Below are positions 1-7,114 of a stretch of DNA of 16,416 bases, piece by piece. Under the pieces are notes generated by a model. The model was not told the origin of the DNA and made no database searches. It saw only the letters and a list, made by a program, of their open reading frames with translations. The DNA comes from CAYVQE01 sp964633205. Its GTDB lineage: Bacteria > Myxococcota > B64-G9. The stretch is taken from NCBI GenBank assembly GCA_964633205.1, contig CAZWFN010000139.1, positions 1-16,416 on the forward strand, in the 5' to 3' direction. Every line of letters begins with the position of its first letter. Positions within the stretch are counted from its first letter, which is position 1. The position numbers and the translations under genes were made by a program.

Positions 1-208
1 CATCGCGAGCGGTTCTCGGTCCGCAGAGATCGCGGCCGAGGTGGGAAATCAGGGATGCCGGCCGCGGTGGTGCCGCAGCGGGCGAGCAGGACCGCCGGGC
101 CGAGGCCGGCAGCGGCTGCATCCGCTCGGAATTCGGTACCTTTGGTTGACAGCCCGGGGCCCCTGGGGTACGGTTGGCGGGCTTTCAGCCGAGGATCGAT
201 CGAAGCGC
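1..208. other. Leader region upstream of dapF, no gene supported
   Basis: No coding region can be supported here. Several frames stay open because of the high GC content, including the dapF frame itself and one minus-strand frame running off the left edge. None shows a recognisable domain. The stretch contains the candidate dapF promoter at 146-174. A minus-strand gene starting at or beyond the left edge is possible, since there is a CAT at 1-3, but this cannot be tested from this window. Confidence 0.5.
146..174 (+). promoter_or_regulatory. Candidate sigma70-type promoter for the dapF operon
   Basis: A perfect TTGACA -35 hexamer lies at 146-151. After a 17-bp spacer comes TACGGT at 169-174, a weak -10 that keeps only the TA...T positions. 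Transcription would start near 181 and leave a leader of about 28 nt before the dapF ATG. The perfect -35 and exact spacing favour it; the poor -10 limits confidence. Confidence 0.4.
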
Positions 209-1063
209 ATGGTTCCTTTCTGGAAATACCACGGACTGGGCAACGACTTCATCGTGATGGACGCCACCCGCGGCGGGGTCATGATCGAGGACACCCAGGC
301 GCGTTTTCTGTGCGATCGCTTCTTCGGCGTGGGGGCCGACGGCGTGCTGACCGTCCTGCCCAGCGAGCGCGGCGATTTCCGGATGCACATCTTCAACGCC
401 GACGGCTCCCAGCCCGAGATGTGCGGCAACGGCATTCGTTGCTTTGTCAAGTACTTGCTCGATCACGGGTTGGCCAGTGGCCGGGAGTTGGCGATCGAGA
501 CCGGCCGCGGGGTGCTGACCTGCAAGGCCCATCCGGGACCGGACGGCACCGTCGAGACGGTCACCGTCAACATGGGCCCGGCCGAGTTCGAGCGCGAGCG
601 CATTCCCATGCAGGGCCAGGGGCGCTGCATCCAGGAGGAGATCAGCGCCGGCGATCTGCGCTTTCCCATCAGCGCGGTCTCGATGGGCAATCCCCACATG
701 GTGCTGTTCGAGGAAGCCGACCTGTCGATGGCCCGCAAGCACGGGCCTTTGCTGGAGAGCCATCCGCTGTTTCCGGAGAAGGCCAACGTCAACCTGACCG
801 AGGTCAAGAGCCGTTCCGAGATCGACCTGGTGGTCTACGAGCGCGGCTGCGGCATCACCAAGGCTTGTGGCACCGGCGCTTGCGCGGCCAGCGCCGCGGC
901 CGCCATGGTGGACAAGGTCGATTTCGATCGCGAGATCCAGGTCAACCTGCCCGGCGGCAGCCTGTTCGTGCAGGTGGAACGCGATTTCTCCTCCGTATGG
1001 ATGCGGGGACCGGCCGTCGAGGTGTTCCGCGGCGAGCTCGAAGGGGCCATCGCCCGCAAATGA
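209..1063 (+). CDS. dapF: Diaminopimelate epimerase
   Basis: A 284-aa cytoplasmic enzyme that interconverts LL- and meso-diaminopimelate in lysine and peptidoglycan precursor synthesis. The N-terminus MVPFWKYHGLGNDFIVMD is the family signature. The first catalytic cysteine lies in NADGSQPEMCGNGIRC and the second in ERGCGITKACGTGACA, which are the two half-sites of the PLP-independent racemase fold. Length is normal for the family (about 275-285 aa). The frame is open upstream to the window edge, but homology begins at the ATG at 209, so that start was chosen. A clear Shine-Dalgarno is lacking: GAGG at 191-194 is 14 nt away. The stop overlaps the next start as ATGA (1060-1063), which makes dapF the first gene of an operon with two signalling genes. 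Function is confident from the motifs. Confidence 0.96.
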   Translation: MVPFWKYHGLGNDFIVMDATRGGVMIEDTQARFLCDRFFGVGADGVLTVLPSERGDFRMHIFNADGSQPEMCGNGIRCFVKYLLDHGLASGRELAIETGRGVLTCKAHPGPDGTVETVTVNMGPAEFERERIPMQGQGRCIQEEISAGDLRFPISAVSMGNPHMVLFEEADLSMARKHGPLLESHPLFPEKANVNLTEVKSRSEIDLVVYERGCGITKACGTGACAASAAAAMVDKVDFDREIQVNLPGGSLFVQVERDFSSVWMRGPAVEVFRGELEGAIARK

Positions 1064-3012
1064 ATGGCGATATCCGCATCCTCTTGGTCGACGACGAGGA
1101 GTTCTACCTCCGTCTTTTCTCCGACATCCTGGCCTCCCGTCGCTTCGAGGTGCGCACCGCGCACAGCGGAGAAGAGGCGCTGGAACTGCTGCAGCAGGAG
1201 CGCTTCGACCTGCTGATCACCGACCTGCTGATGCAGGGCATGGACGGGCTGAAGCTCACCGAACGGGTGCGATCGCTGTTTCCGTGGGTCGACATCATCG
1301 TCATCACGCAGCGCGACGACGTGCGCCTGGCGGTGCGTTCGATGCGCATGGGGGTGTTCGAGTACCTGGTCAAGCCGGTCGACCGCGACGAGCTGCTGCT
1401 GACCCTCGACCGCCTGCTCGAACGCCGCCGGCTGATGGATCAGCAGAACAAGCTGCTCGACGAGAGCATCGAGTACCTGCAGGCTCAGACCGTCTACCGC
1501 CGCTGTCTCGACATCCTGTCGACGCTGGATCTCGAGAACCTGTGCGAGATGATTTTGCGCCATACCCTGCAGGCCACCGGCGCCCAGGGGGGGTTGCTCT
1601 GGCTGGCCTCGCCCGAGGAACGCGCGGCGGCAGGCGGGGCCGAACGGATGAACCTGGCCGCCTACCGCGGCTTGATCGAGTTGGACGAGTTCCCCACCAG
1701 CGTCACCATCGACGCCGGGCCCTTCCTGGATGCCCTGCGCGTGGGAACGCCGTTCTTCGCCGCGCCGCAGCCGGTGCTGGGCGGCAGCGGCCGGCTGGGC
1801 AGCGGGGCCGAGGCTCTGTTCATCCCGCTGGTGGCCGAGGGGCTGCCGCTGGGGCTGCTGGTGCTGCTGGACAAGCTGCGCGAGGACTTCACCGAACGCG
1901 ATCAGAACATCGCCCGCACCATGGCCCAGTTTTCGGGCATCGCCGTCAAGAACGCCCGCCGCTTCCAGGCGCTGGAGCGGCTTGGCCTGCGCGATCAGGG
2001 CTCGACGGCCTACAACTTGACCTACTTCATCGATTACGCCGGCAAGGAGATCTACAAAGCGCGCCGCTACGGGCGCTCCTTCTCCCTGGTCACGGTGATC
2101 ATCGATCGGTTCGAGTTTCTGCGCGAGCACTTCAAGACCGAGATTTGCACCCGCATGGGACGCAAGCTGGCCGAGAGCGTGTCGCGGGTGGTGCGCGACT
2201 CCGACATCCTGGCCCGCGTGTCGGACCACGAGTACTACCTGCTGCTGCCGGAGACCGACGCCCTGGGCGCTCGGATGTTCATCCGGCGCTGTCGCTCGGC
2301 CTTCCAGGCCGACGGTTTCTTGAGCGAGATGAGCAGCGCCTACCCGATCGGCATCAGCATGGGCGCGGCCACCTTTCCGATCGACGGCGACGATTTCGAC
2401 CAGCTGTTGCAGACCTGCCGCGAGGAGATGGTGGCCGCCCGGACCAGCCTGGTGCGCCGGCTGCAACTCGCCGACCGGCCGCTGTGGGAGGTGGTCGACG
2501 TCCTGGTCGGTCGGCCGGCCGAGCATCTCGGGCCGCTGGAGCAGGCCAGCGAGCCGTTTCGCATCGCCGAGGACACCTCGGCCGATGGCGCCCACGGCAT
2601 TTTCAGCGAGCGCACCCTGGACGCCATCGAAGAGGAGGTCTGTCGCCAGGCGGTGGATGCGCCCGAGCGGCGGGCGGTCATCTACGCGGTCGGCGGTTGG
2701 ATCGCCGATGAGGCCCGGCCGGTCGAACTCGTTCTGGAAGGCGCCGAGCAGCTGCACGCCTTTCTGGTCGGGCCCAAGGGCGAGGAGGCGCGGGTGAGCG
2801 AGCTGGCTGCGGTGACGCGCTTGTTCGTCGAGGACGAGCGGCTGGGCCGTTACCGGCTGCTGCTGGTGCTCGGCGAGCGCACCGCCTACGCTTATTGCGC
2901 GCTGCGCGGGGACGAGGGGAGCTTCTTCACCTTCCACTCCAGCGATCAGGTCCTGGTCGAGCACCTGATCGCCAGGCTGCAGGACGAGTACAACCTCCAG
3001 CGCCAGTTCTGA
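1060..3012 (+). CDS. Response regulator: receiver, GAF-like, degenerate GGDEF, unknown C-terminal domain
   Basis: A 650-aa cytoplasmic regulator. Residues 1-122 are a complete receiver domain: acidic pair D11/D12, phosphoacceptor D55 in LLITDLLMQGMDG, T83 and K105 in YLVKP. A helical linker (about 120-145) is followed by a GAF-like region (about 146-300, ending in the typical FTERDQNIARTMAQFSGIAVKNAR). Residues about 318-465 resemble a GGDEF domain (TYFIDYAGKEIYKARRYGRS, then SDILARVSDHEYYLLLPETD), but the signature loop reads SDHEY at 388-392 instead of GGDEF. Diguanylate cyclase activity is therefore unlikely, and a role as a c-di-GMP/GTP sensor or protein-interaction module is inferred. 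Residues about 535-650 form an alternating strand/helix region I do not recognise. The gene overlaps dapF by 4 bp (ATGA), so translational coupling is likely. No cognate histidine kinase lies in the window. Confidence 0.88.
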   Translation: MNGDIRILLVDDEEFYLRLFSDILASRRFEVRTAHSGEEALELLQQERFDLLITDLLMQGMDGLKLTERVRSLFPWVDIIVITQRDDVRLAVRSMRMGVFEYLVKPVDRDELLLTLDRLLERRRLMDQQNKLLDESIEYLQAQTVYRRCLDILSTLDLENLCEMILRHTLQATGAQGGLLWLASPEERAAAGGAERMNLAAYRGLIELDEFPTSVTIDAGPFLDALRVGTPFFAAPQPVLGGSGRLGSGAEALFIPLVAEGLPLGLLVLLDKLREDFTERDQNIARTMAQFSGIAVKNARRFQALERLGLRDQGSTAYNLTYFIDYAGKEIYKARRYGRSFSLVTVIIDRFEFLREHFKTEICTRMGRKLAESVSRVVRDSDILARVSDHEYYLLLPETDALGARMFIRRCRSAFQADGFLSEMSSAYPIGISMGAATFPIDGDDFDQLLQTCREEMVAARTSLVRRLQLADRPLWEVVDVLVGRPAEHLGPLEQASEPFRIAEDTSADGAHGIFSERTLDAIEEEVCRQAVDAPERRAVIYAVGGWIADEARPVELVLEGAEQLHAFLVGPKGEEARVSELAAVTRLFVEDERLGRYRLLLVLGERTAYAYCALRGDEGSFFTFHSSDQVLVEHLIARLQDEYNLQRQF

Positions 3013-3019
3013 GGCTCCG

Positions 3020-4519
3020 ATGGAACGCAAGCTGATCCTGATCGCCGATCCCGATCGCGAGGTGCTCAAGGACCTGGGCAATGCCTTCCACGACCGCGGC
3101 TACGACGTGCGGGCTTCCCGCGACGGCAGCCGGGCGCTGGAGAAGTCGATCCTGGTGCATCCCGATCTGGTCCTGTTCGACGACGAGTGTCCGTTGATCC
3201 CGCCCAAGAAGTTCATCCAGATCCTGCGCTCCAACCCGCGCACCGAGCATATTCCGGTCATCGTCATGTGCGGCCAGGACAGCGACGACGGTGGCTTGTG
3301 GGGCTACCGCGAGGCGGTCATCAACAAGCCCTTCAACCCGGACGAGGTGCTGGCCCTGGTGGGGCGCATCTTCCGGCGCATGGCCACCGCCCGGCAGGTG
3401 CGCGAGGAGGGCCGCGAGATCGAGGGCAGCCTGGGCCAGATCTCGTTGGTCGACCTGTTGCAGATCTTCAATCTCAACCGCAAGACCGGTCTGCTGGAGG
3501 TCAAAGCCGAAGGGCTCGAAGGAGCGGTCTACGTCCATGACGGCGGGGTGGTGCACGCCAGCACCGGCCGCCACCGCGGCGAGAAGGCACTGTTCCGCAT
3601 GCTGCAGTGGCACGATGGCAGCTTCGCCTTCATTCCCGAGCAGGTCACCGGCGATCTCAACATCCGCCGCTCGACCGACATGCTGCTGCTCGAAGGCGCC
3701 CGCCAGGCCGATGAGCTGGCCCAGCTGCGCGAGCAGCTGCCGCCGGACGACGTTGAGCTGGCGGCCACCACCGAGCTGCGCGACAAGTTCGAGGGCCTGC
3801 ACCCGGTCACCCAGGAGATCCTCAACCTGCTGGAGTTCTACCACACCGTGGGCGAGCTGGTGGATCACGCCAAGGTCTCGGACTTCGAGGCCTGTCGCGC
3901 CATCCGCACCTTGCTCGACAAGGGGGTGTTGGAGGCGGTCGCCCAGCAGGCCGCACCCACCGAGGAGGCGGCCCCGCTGCTCGGCCACGAGGAGCTCTAC
4001 GAACTCAAGGTCCGCCTGGCCGGTCGTAACCTCAGCGCCAGCCGCACCACCCGCGGCAAGATCTGTCTGCTGGCGCCGGACCGGGGCTACCTGCGCGAGC
4101 TGATCGGGGGCATGCGTCAGCTGCCGGGCTTCGAGCTCCAGGGCCAGCTCGAGGCGGCCGAGCAGGGCTTCGGCCTGCTCGGGGTCCTGTCGCTGAGCGA
4201 GAACCTGATCATCCAGCTGATGCTGCTGCCGCTCGAACCCGCGCTGCGGCCGTTGTGGCCGGCGTTGAGCGTGGCGACCGCCGGCGGGCTGGCGCTGCGC
4301 GCGCGGCTGGACGACGCCAGCCGCTACCGGTTGGGGCTGGCCGTCGAACGGCTCCGCGCCCAGGGCGGGTTGCCGGTGGTCGAGGTGGCCCCGCCCGAGG
4401 ACGCCGGCAAGGCCGATGTCCATCCGGTCGATCCGACCGATGCGGTGGCGCTGCGCGAGGTGCTGACCTTTCTGCTGCGCCGCATGGCCGGCGCCGGCCA
4501 GTCCGCCGACGCCGCCTGA
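3020..4519 (+). CDS. Response regulator with DUF4388 (PATAN-type) domain and degenerate GTPase-like C-terminus
   Basis: A 499-aa cytoplasmic regulator. Residues 1-120 form a receiver with D10/D12, phosphoacceptor D54 in DLVLFDDECP and K103 in INKPF. The usual Ser/Thr switch residue appears to be C84 (VIVMCGQ). Residues about 134-235 match DUF4388: EGSLGQISLVDLLQIFNLN, then KTGLLEV, GAVYVHDGGVVHAS, and GEKALFRML. Residues about 262-308 look like a winged helix (HPVTQEILNLLEFYHTVGEL). Residues about 345-490 follow the layout of MglA-like small GTPases (KICLLAPDRGYLRELI, LLPLEPALRPLWPALSVATAG) but lack a P-loop lysine and the Asp/Gly switch residues. The GTPase assignment is inference. The start has GAGG at 3011-3014 with 5-nt spacing, just 7 bp after the previous stop, so it belongs to the dapF operon. 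Output may be by protein-protein contact. Confidence 0.87.
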   Translation: MERKLILIADPDREVLKDLGNAFHDRGYDVRASRDGSRALEKSILVHPDLVLFDDECPLIPPKKFIQILRSNPRTEHIPVIVMCGQDSDDGGLWGYREAVINKPFNPDEVLALVGRIFRRMATARQVREEGREIEGSLGQISLVDLLQIFNLNRKTGLLEVKAEGLEGAVYVHDGGVVHASTGRHRGEKALFRMLQWHDGSFAFIPEQVTGDLNIRRSTDMLLLEGARQADELAQLREQLPPDDVELAATTELRDKFEGLHPVTQEILNLLEFYHTVGELVDHAKVSDFEACRAIRTLLDKGVLEAVAQQAAPTEEAAPLLGHEELYELKVRLAGRNLSASRTTRGKICLLAPDRGYLRELIGGMRQLPGFELQGQLEAAEQGFGLLGVLSLSENLIIQLMLLPLEPALRPLWPALSVATAGGLALRARLDDASRYRLGLAVERLRAQGGLPVVEVAPPEDAGKADVHPVDPTDAVALREVLTFLLRRMAGAGQSADAA

Positions 4520-4543
4520 ACCTCCCGGGATGCAGCTTCGAGA

Positions 4544-7114
4544 TCAGGGTAGGGGATAGAACAGCAGCAACAGAAATTCGAACACCAGTTCCACCAGTAC
4601 CAGGCCGAAGAAGCACAGCCCGACGGTGACCACGATGCGGCGCAGCAGGGTCAGGCCGCGCCAGGCCTCGGGCTGGCGGCTGCGGGCGCGGAATCGGGAG
4701 CCCAGGCCGGCGCCCCATTCGCGTACCCGTTCGGGCACGCGCCGGAACCAACGCCGCCGCAAGGCGATGGCCAGCAGGCCGAGCAGCACGCCGATCACGG
4801 CCGCCTCGGGTCCGCCGATGCGCACCGCCGCCCAACCGGCCACCAGCATCAGTGCCAGCCCCAGCCAGGGGCGCAGCGCCGGGGGCAGCGGTCGGAAGCG
4901 GCTGGAGAACAGCAGCAGCCCGAGCCCGAGCGCCACTGCGGCCAACATCCAGGCGGGGTACTGCAACCAGGATCGCACGTAGGTCAGCTTTGCCGTCACC
5001 GGTTGATCGGCCTCGATCCAGTAGCGCTGGTGATCGAGGCGCAGGCCTTCCTGCGGAATCTTGAAACGCACCGGCACCGCCCCCGAATCGGCGCTGGCCG
5101 TGGGCCGGCCGCGGCTGACCACCGGGCTGATGCCGGCCCGGGTCAGACCCGGCTCGCCGGTGTCGCCGCTGGGCGGCTGATGCCAGCTGGCCCGGCCGAC
5201 GAAGGTCTGTTCGTCCAACTCGCCTGCGAGCCGCGAGTAGAGGTTGCGCGGCGGCACGAAGACCGTCCAACCCAGCGAGCTGATCGGCAGGTCGAAAGCC
5301 GGCAGCTGCAGCTCGGGCATGCCGAACCAGCCCATGGGCTCGCCCTGCGACTCGAGCACCACCGAGACGGTGAAGGGCCGCAGTCGGTCATCGCCGCTGG
5401 AGCGCTTGAGCGGGACCAGGATGCGGTCCTGGTCGTCGCGGCTGGGATTGAACGGCTGGCCGTCCAACAGCGCCGAGCTGATGGCGTCGCCGGCGGGCAG
5501 TTGCATGCGCAGGTGGGGCCGCAGGCGGTTGCGCAGCGTGATGCGCAGGTCGGTGATCCGATCGCCCCCGACGGTCAGCTTGGTGAACGCCCGCACCCGG
5601 TCGATCGAGGCCGCCTTGGGCTCGATCTCCGGCAGGCGGTTGACCTTGAGCTGCACCCGGGCGTCGGGGGCGTGGTAGCGATAGGCCTTGAGGATCGGGC
5701 TGACCGCGGAGCGCACCATCTCCTCGGGCAGCTGCGGCACGGTGACAGCAGTCACCTCATCGCGCCCCATCGCAGCCAGCTGCAGCTTGCCCGGAACCTC
5801 GACTCCGAGCCAGCCCATCTCGCGTTCCACCCCGACGCAGCGCGGCAGCGGTGCGGCGAAAACCTCGCCCTTGCGATCGAGTTCGCGCCGCAGGCGCAGC
5901 GAGATTTCGTACTGGTTGCGAATGGGAAAGGCGGTCTCGCCGCGCAACAGCTTCATGCCACCCGGCGCCGGCTGCTCGGTGTAGCGAAAGGCGCCCATGC
6001 CGTCGGCCGAGACCACCTCCATGTCGGCCGGCAAGCGAATGGTGAACTCCTTGGCGCCGGCGTAGAGGATGGTGTAGCGAAAGACCGCGAACAGCTCCAG
6101 GGTTCCCTCGTCGATCGACAGCAAGTTGAGGCTCTCGGCGTAGACCTTGGCCTGCCGGCCGTCGGCCTGGCCCAGGTCCTTCAACCCCAGCAGGTGGATG
6201 CGGGCGGTGGGCCGCAGGGTGGCATCGACCAGGGTGCCGCCGTCGACGGCCTGGAACCCGGAGCGCACCGCCGCGTTGATGCGCGGCTCCAGCCCGGCCA
6301 CCGGAAAACGGCAGCGGAACGTGGTGACCGGCGTCCGGGCCACCAGGAAGTCGTACTCGATCGATCCCCGCGGCCCGCGTTGGGGCACCAGCACTTCCAG
6401 CGCCACTTCGACCTCGCCGGTGCGCCGGGTGACCCAGACGTGGTAGCCGTTGCGCCGCGAGACGGGCACGTCGCGGCCGCCGACCGCGGCGCGCACCAAC
6501 ACCACGTCGTCGCCGATCAAGGGCACCGTCTTCCACTGCTCCGGCCGGCCCAGGGTGACGCCCAGCGCGACCTGCAGCCGCAGCGCGCCGGGGATGGCCT
6601 CGCCCCGGTAGCGGGCCTCGCCGAGAACCACCGCCGGGCCCTGGGCCCGGGCCTGGCGTTTGCGGATGGCCTGTATTTGCTGGCGCAGTGCGGCGTGGGC
6701 CGACAGCGGCAGCTCGACGTGGGGGCGCTCGTCGAGCGCCGGGAGCCGCTCGCCGCGGTCCGGTCGCGCGCCGGGCGCCTGTCTCTTGGAACGATCGTGC
6801 GCCATCATCCCGGCCTGGTTCGACTCCGCCGGCCGCTGGACCTGGATGGCGTTTTGCGGCGCCATGATGGCCTCGAATTTGTTCTTGGCCTCGGCCTCGC
6901 GGGCCATGCTGGCCGCCCGGTCCTGTTCGTCGAAGCCCAGCGCCTGGTCGAAGGCCTGCTGGTCAAAGTTCGCTGGCGGGGCGTTGGAGACCTTGCCCAC
7001 CGGAACCCGGCGCTGGAGATACTGTTGAAGATTTTGCGCCGGCTGGGCCGCGGCCCCTGCCGCCGGCAGCGAGCCCAACAGGATCAGAAGCGCAGTCAGC
7101 CGTCGTTTACACAT
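4544..7114 (-). CDS. Large exported membrane-anchored protein, paralogue of the upstream LysM protein
   Basis: An 856-aa protein of unrecognised family. Residues 1-23 are a Sec signal peptide (MCKRRLTALLILLGSLPAAGAAA). Residues about 24-125 are polar, Gln/Ala-rich and probably disordered. Residues about 130-640 are predicted to be beta-rich extracytoplasmic modules. Residues about 719-737, 749-764, 768-785 and 827-853 are hydrophobic helices, with Arg-rich loops (786-815) between the last two. It resembles the upstream gene along its whole length: VELPLSAHAALRQQIQ, RLPADMEVVSADG, ALLDGQPFNP and EPMGWFGMPELQLPA each have a counterpart there in the same order. It lacks the LysM insertion. Its ATG lies 8 bp inside the end of the upstream gene, indicating translational coupling. 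The 3' end faces the regulator operon across 24 bp with no evident terminator. Function is unknown; an envelope-spanning structural or sensing role is a guess. Confidence 0.85.
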   Translation of the reverse strand: MCKRRLTALLILLGSLPAAGAAAQPAQNLQQYLQRRVPVGKVSNAPPANFDQQAFDQALGFDEQDRAASMAREAEAKNKFEAIMAPQNAIQVQRPAESNQAGMMAHDRSKRQAPGARPDRGERLPALDERPHVELPLSAHAALRQQIQAIRKRQARAQGPAVVLGEARYRGEAIPGALRLQVALGVTLGRPEQWKTVPLIGDDVVLVRAAVGGRDVPVSRRNGYHVWVTRRTGEVEVALEVLVPQRGPRGSIEYDFLVARTPVTTFRCRFPVAGLEPRINAAVRSGFQAVDGGTLVDATLRPTARIHLLGLKDLGQADGRQAKVYAESLNLLSIDEGTLELFAVFRYTILYAGAKEFTIRLPADMEVVSADGMGAFRYTEQPAPGGMKLLRGETAFPIRNQYEISLRLRRELDRKGEVFAAPLPRCVGVEREMGWLGVEVPGKLQLAAMGRDEVTAVTVPQLPEEMVRSAVSPILKAYRYHAPDARVQLKVNRLPEIEPKAASIDRVRAFTKLTVGGDRITDLRITLRNRLRPHLRMQLPAGDAISSALLDGQPFNPSRDDQDRILVPLKRSSGDDRLRPFTVSVVLESQGEPMGWFGMPELQLPAFDLPISSLGWTVFVPPRNLYSRLAGELDEQTFVGRASWHQPPSGDTGEPGLTRAGISPVVSRGRPTASADSGAVPVRFKIPQEGLRLDHQRYWIEADQPVTAKLTYVRSWLQYPAWMLAAVALGLGLLLFSSRFRPLPPALRPWLGLALMLVAGWAAVRIGGPEAAVIGVLLGLLAIALRRRWFRRVPERVREWGAGLGSRFRARSRQPEAWRGLTLLRRIVVTVGLCFFGLVLVELVFEFLLLLFYPLP

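Noticed and set aside
41..208. N-terminal extension of dapF to an upstream ATG at 41
   Set aside because: The 56 extra residues are Arg/Gly/Pro-rich and unlike the family, which starts at MVPFWKYHGLGNDF; the candidate promoter also lies inside it.
835..3081. Long minus-strand open frame of 748 codons opposite dapF and the first regulator
   Set aside because: Low-complexity Gln/His/Arg-rich translation with no domain. The plus strand here carries unmistakable receiver and GAF-like sequences. It is an antisense shadow caused by high GC.
2927..4423. Minus-strand open frame of 498 codons opposite the DUF4388 regulator
   Set aside because: Same shadow effect; no motifs, and the plus frame has clear receiver and DUF4388 signatures.
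4520..4543. Palindrome TCCCGGGA between the convergent regulator and exported-protein genes as a terminator
   Set aside because: Only 8 bp with no loop and no T-run; too small to support.
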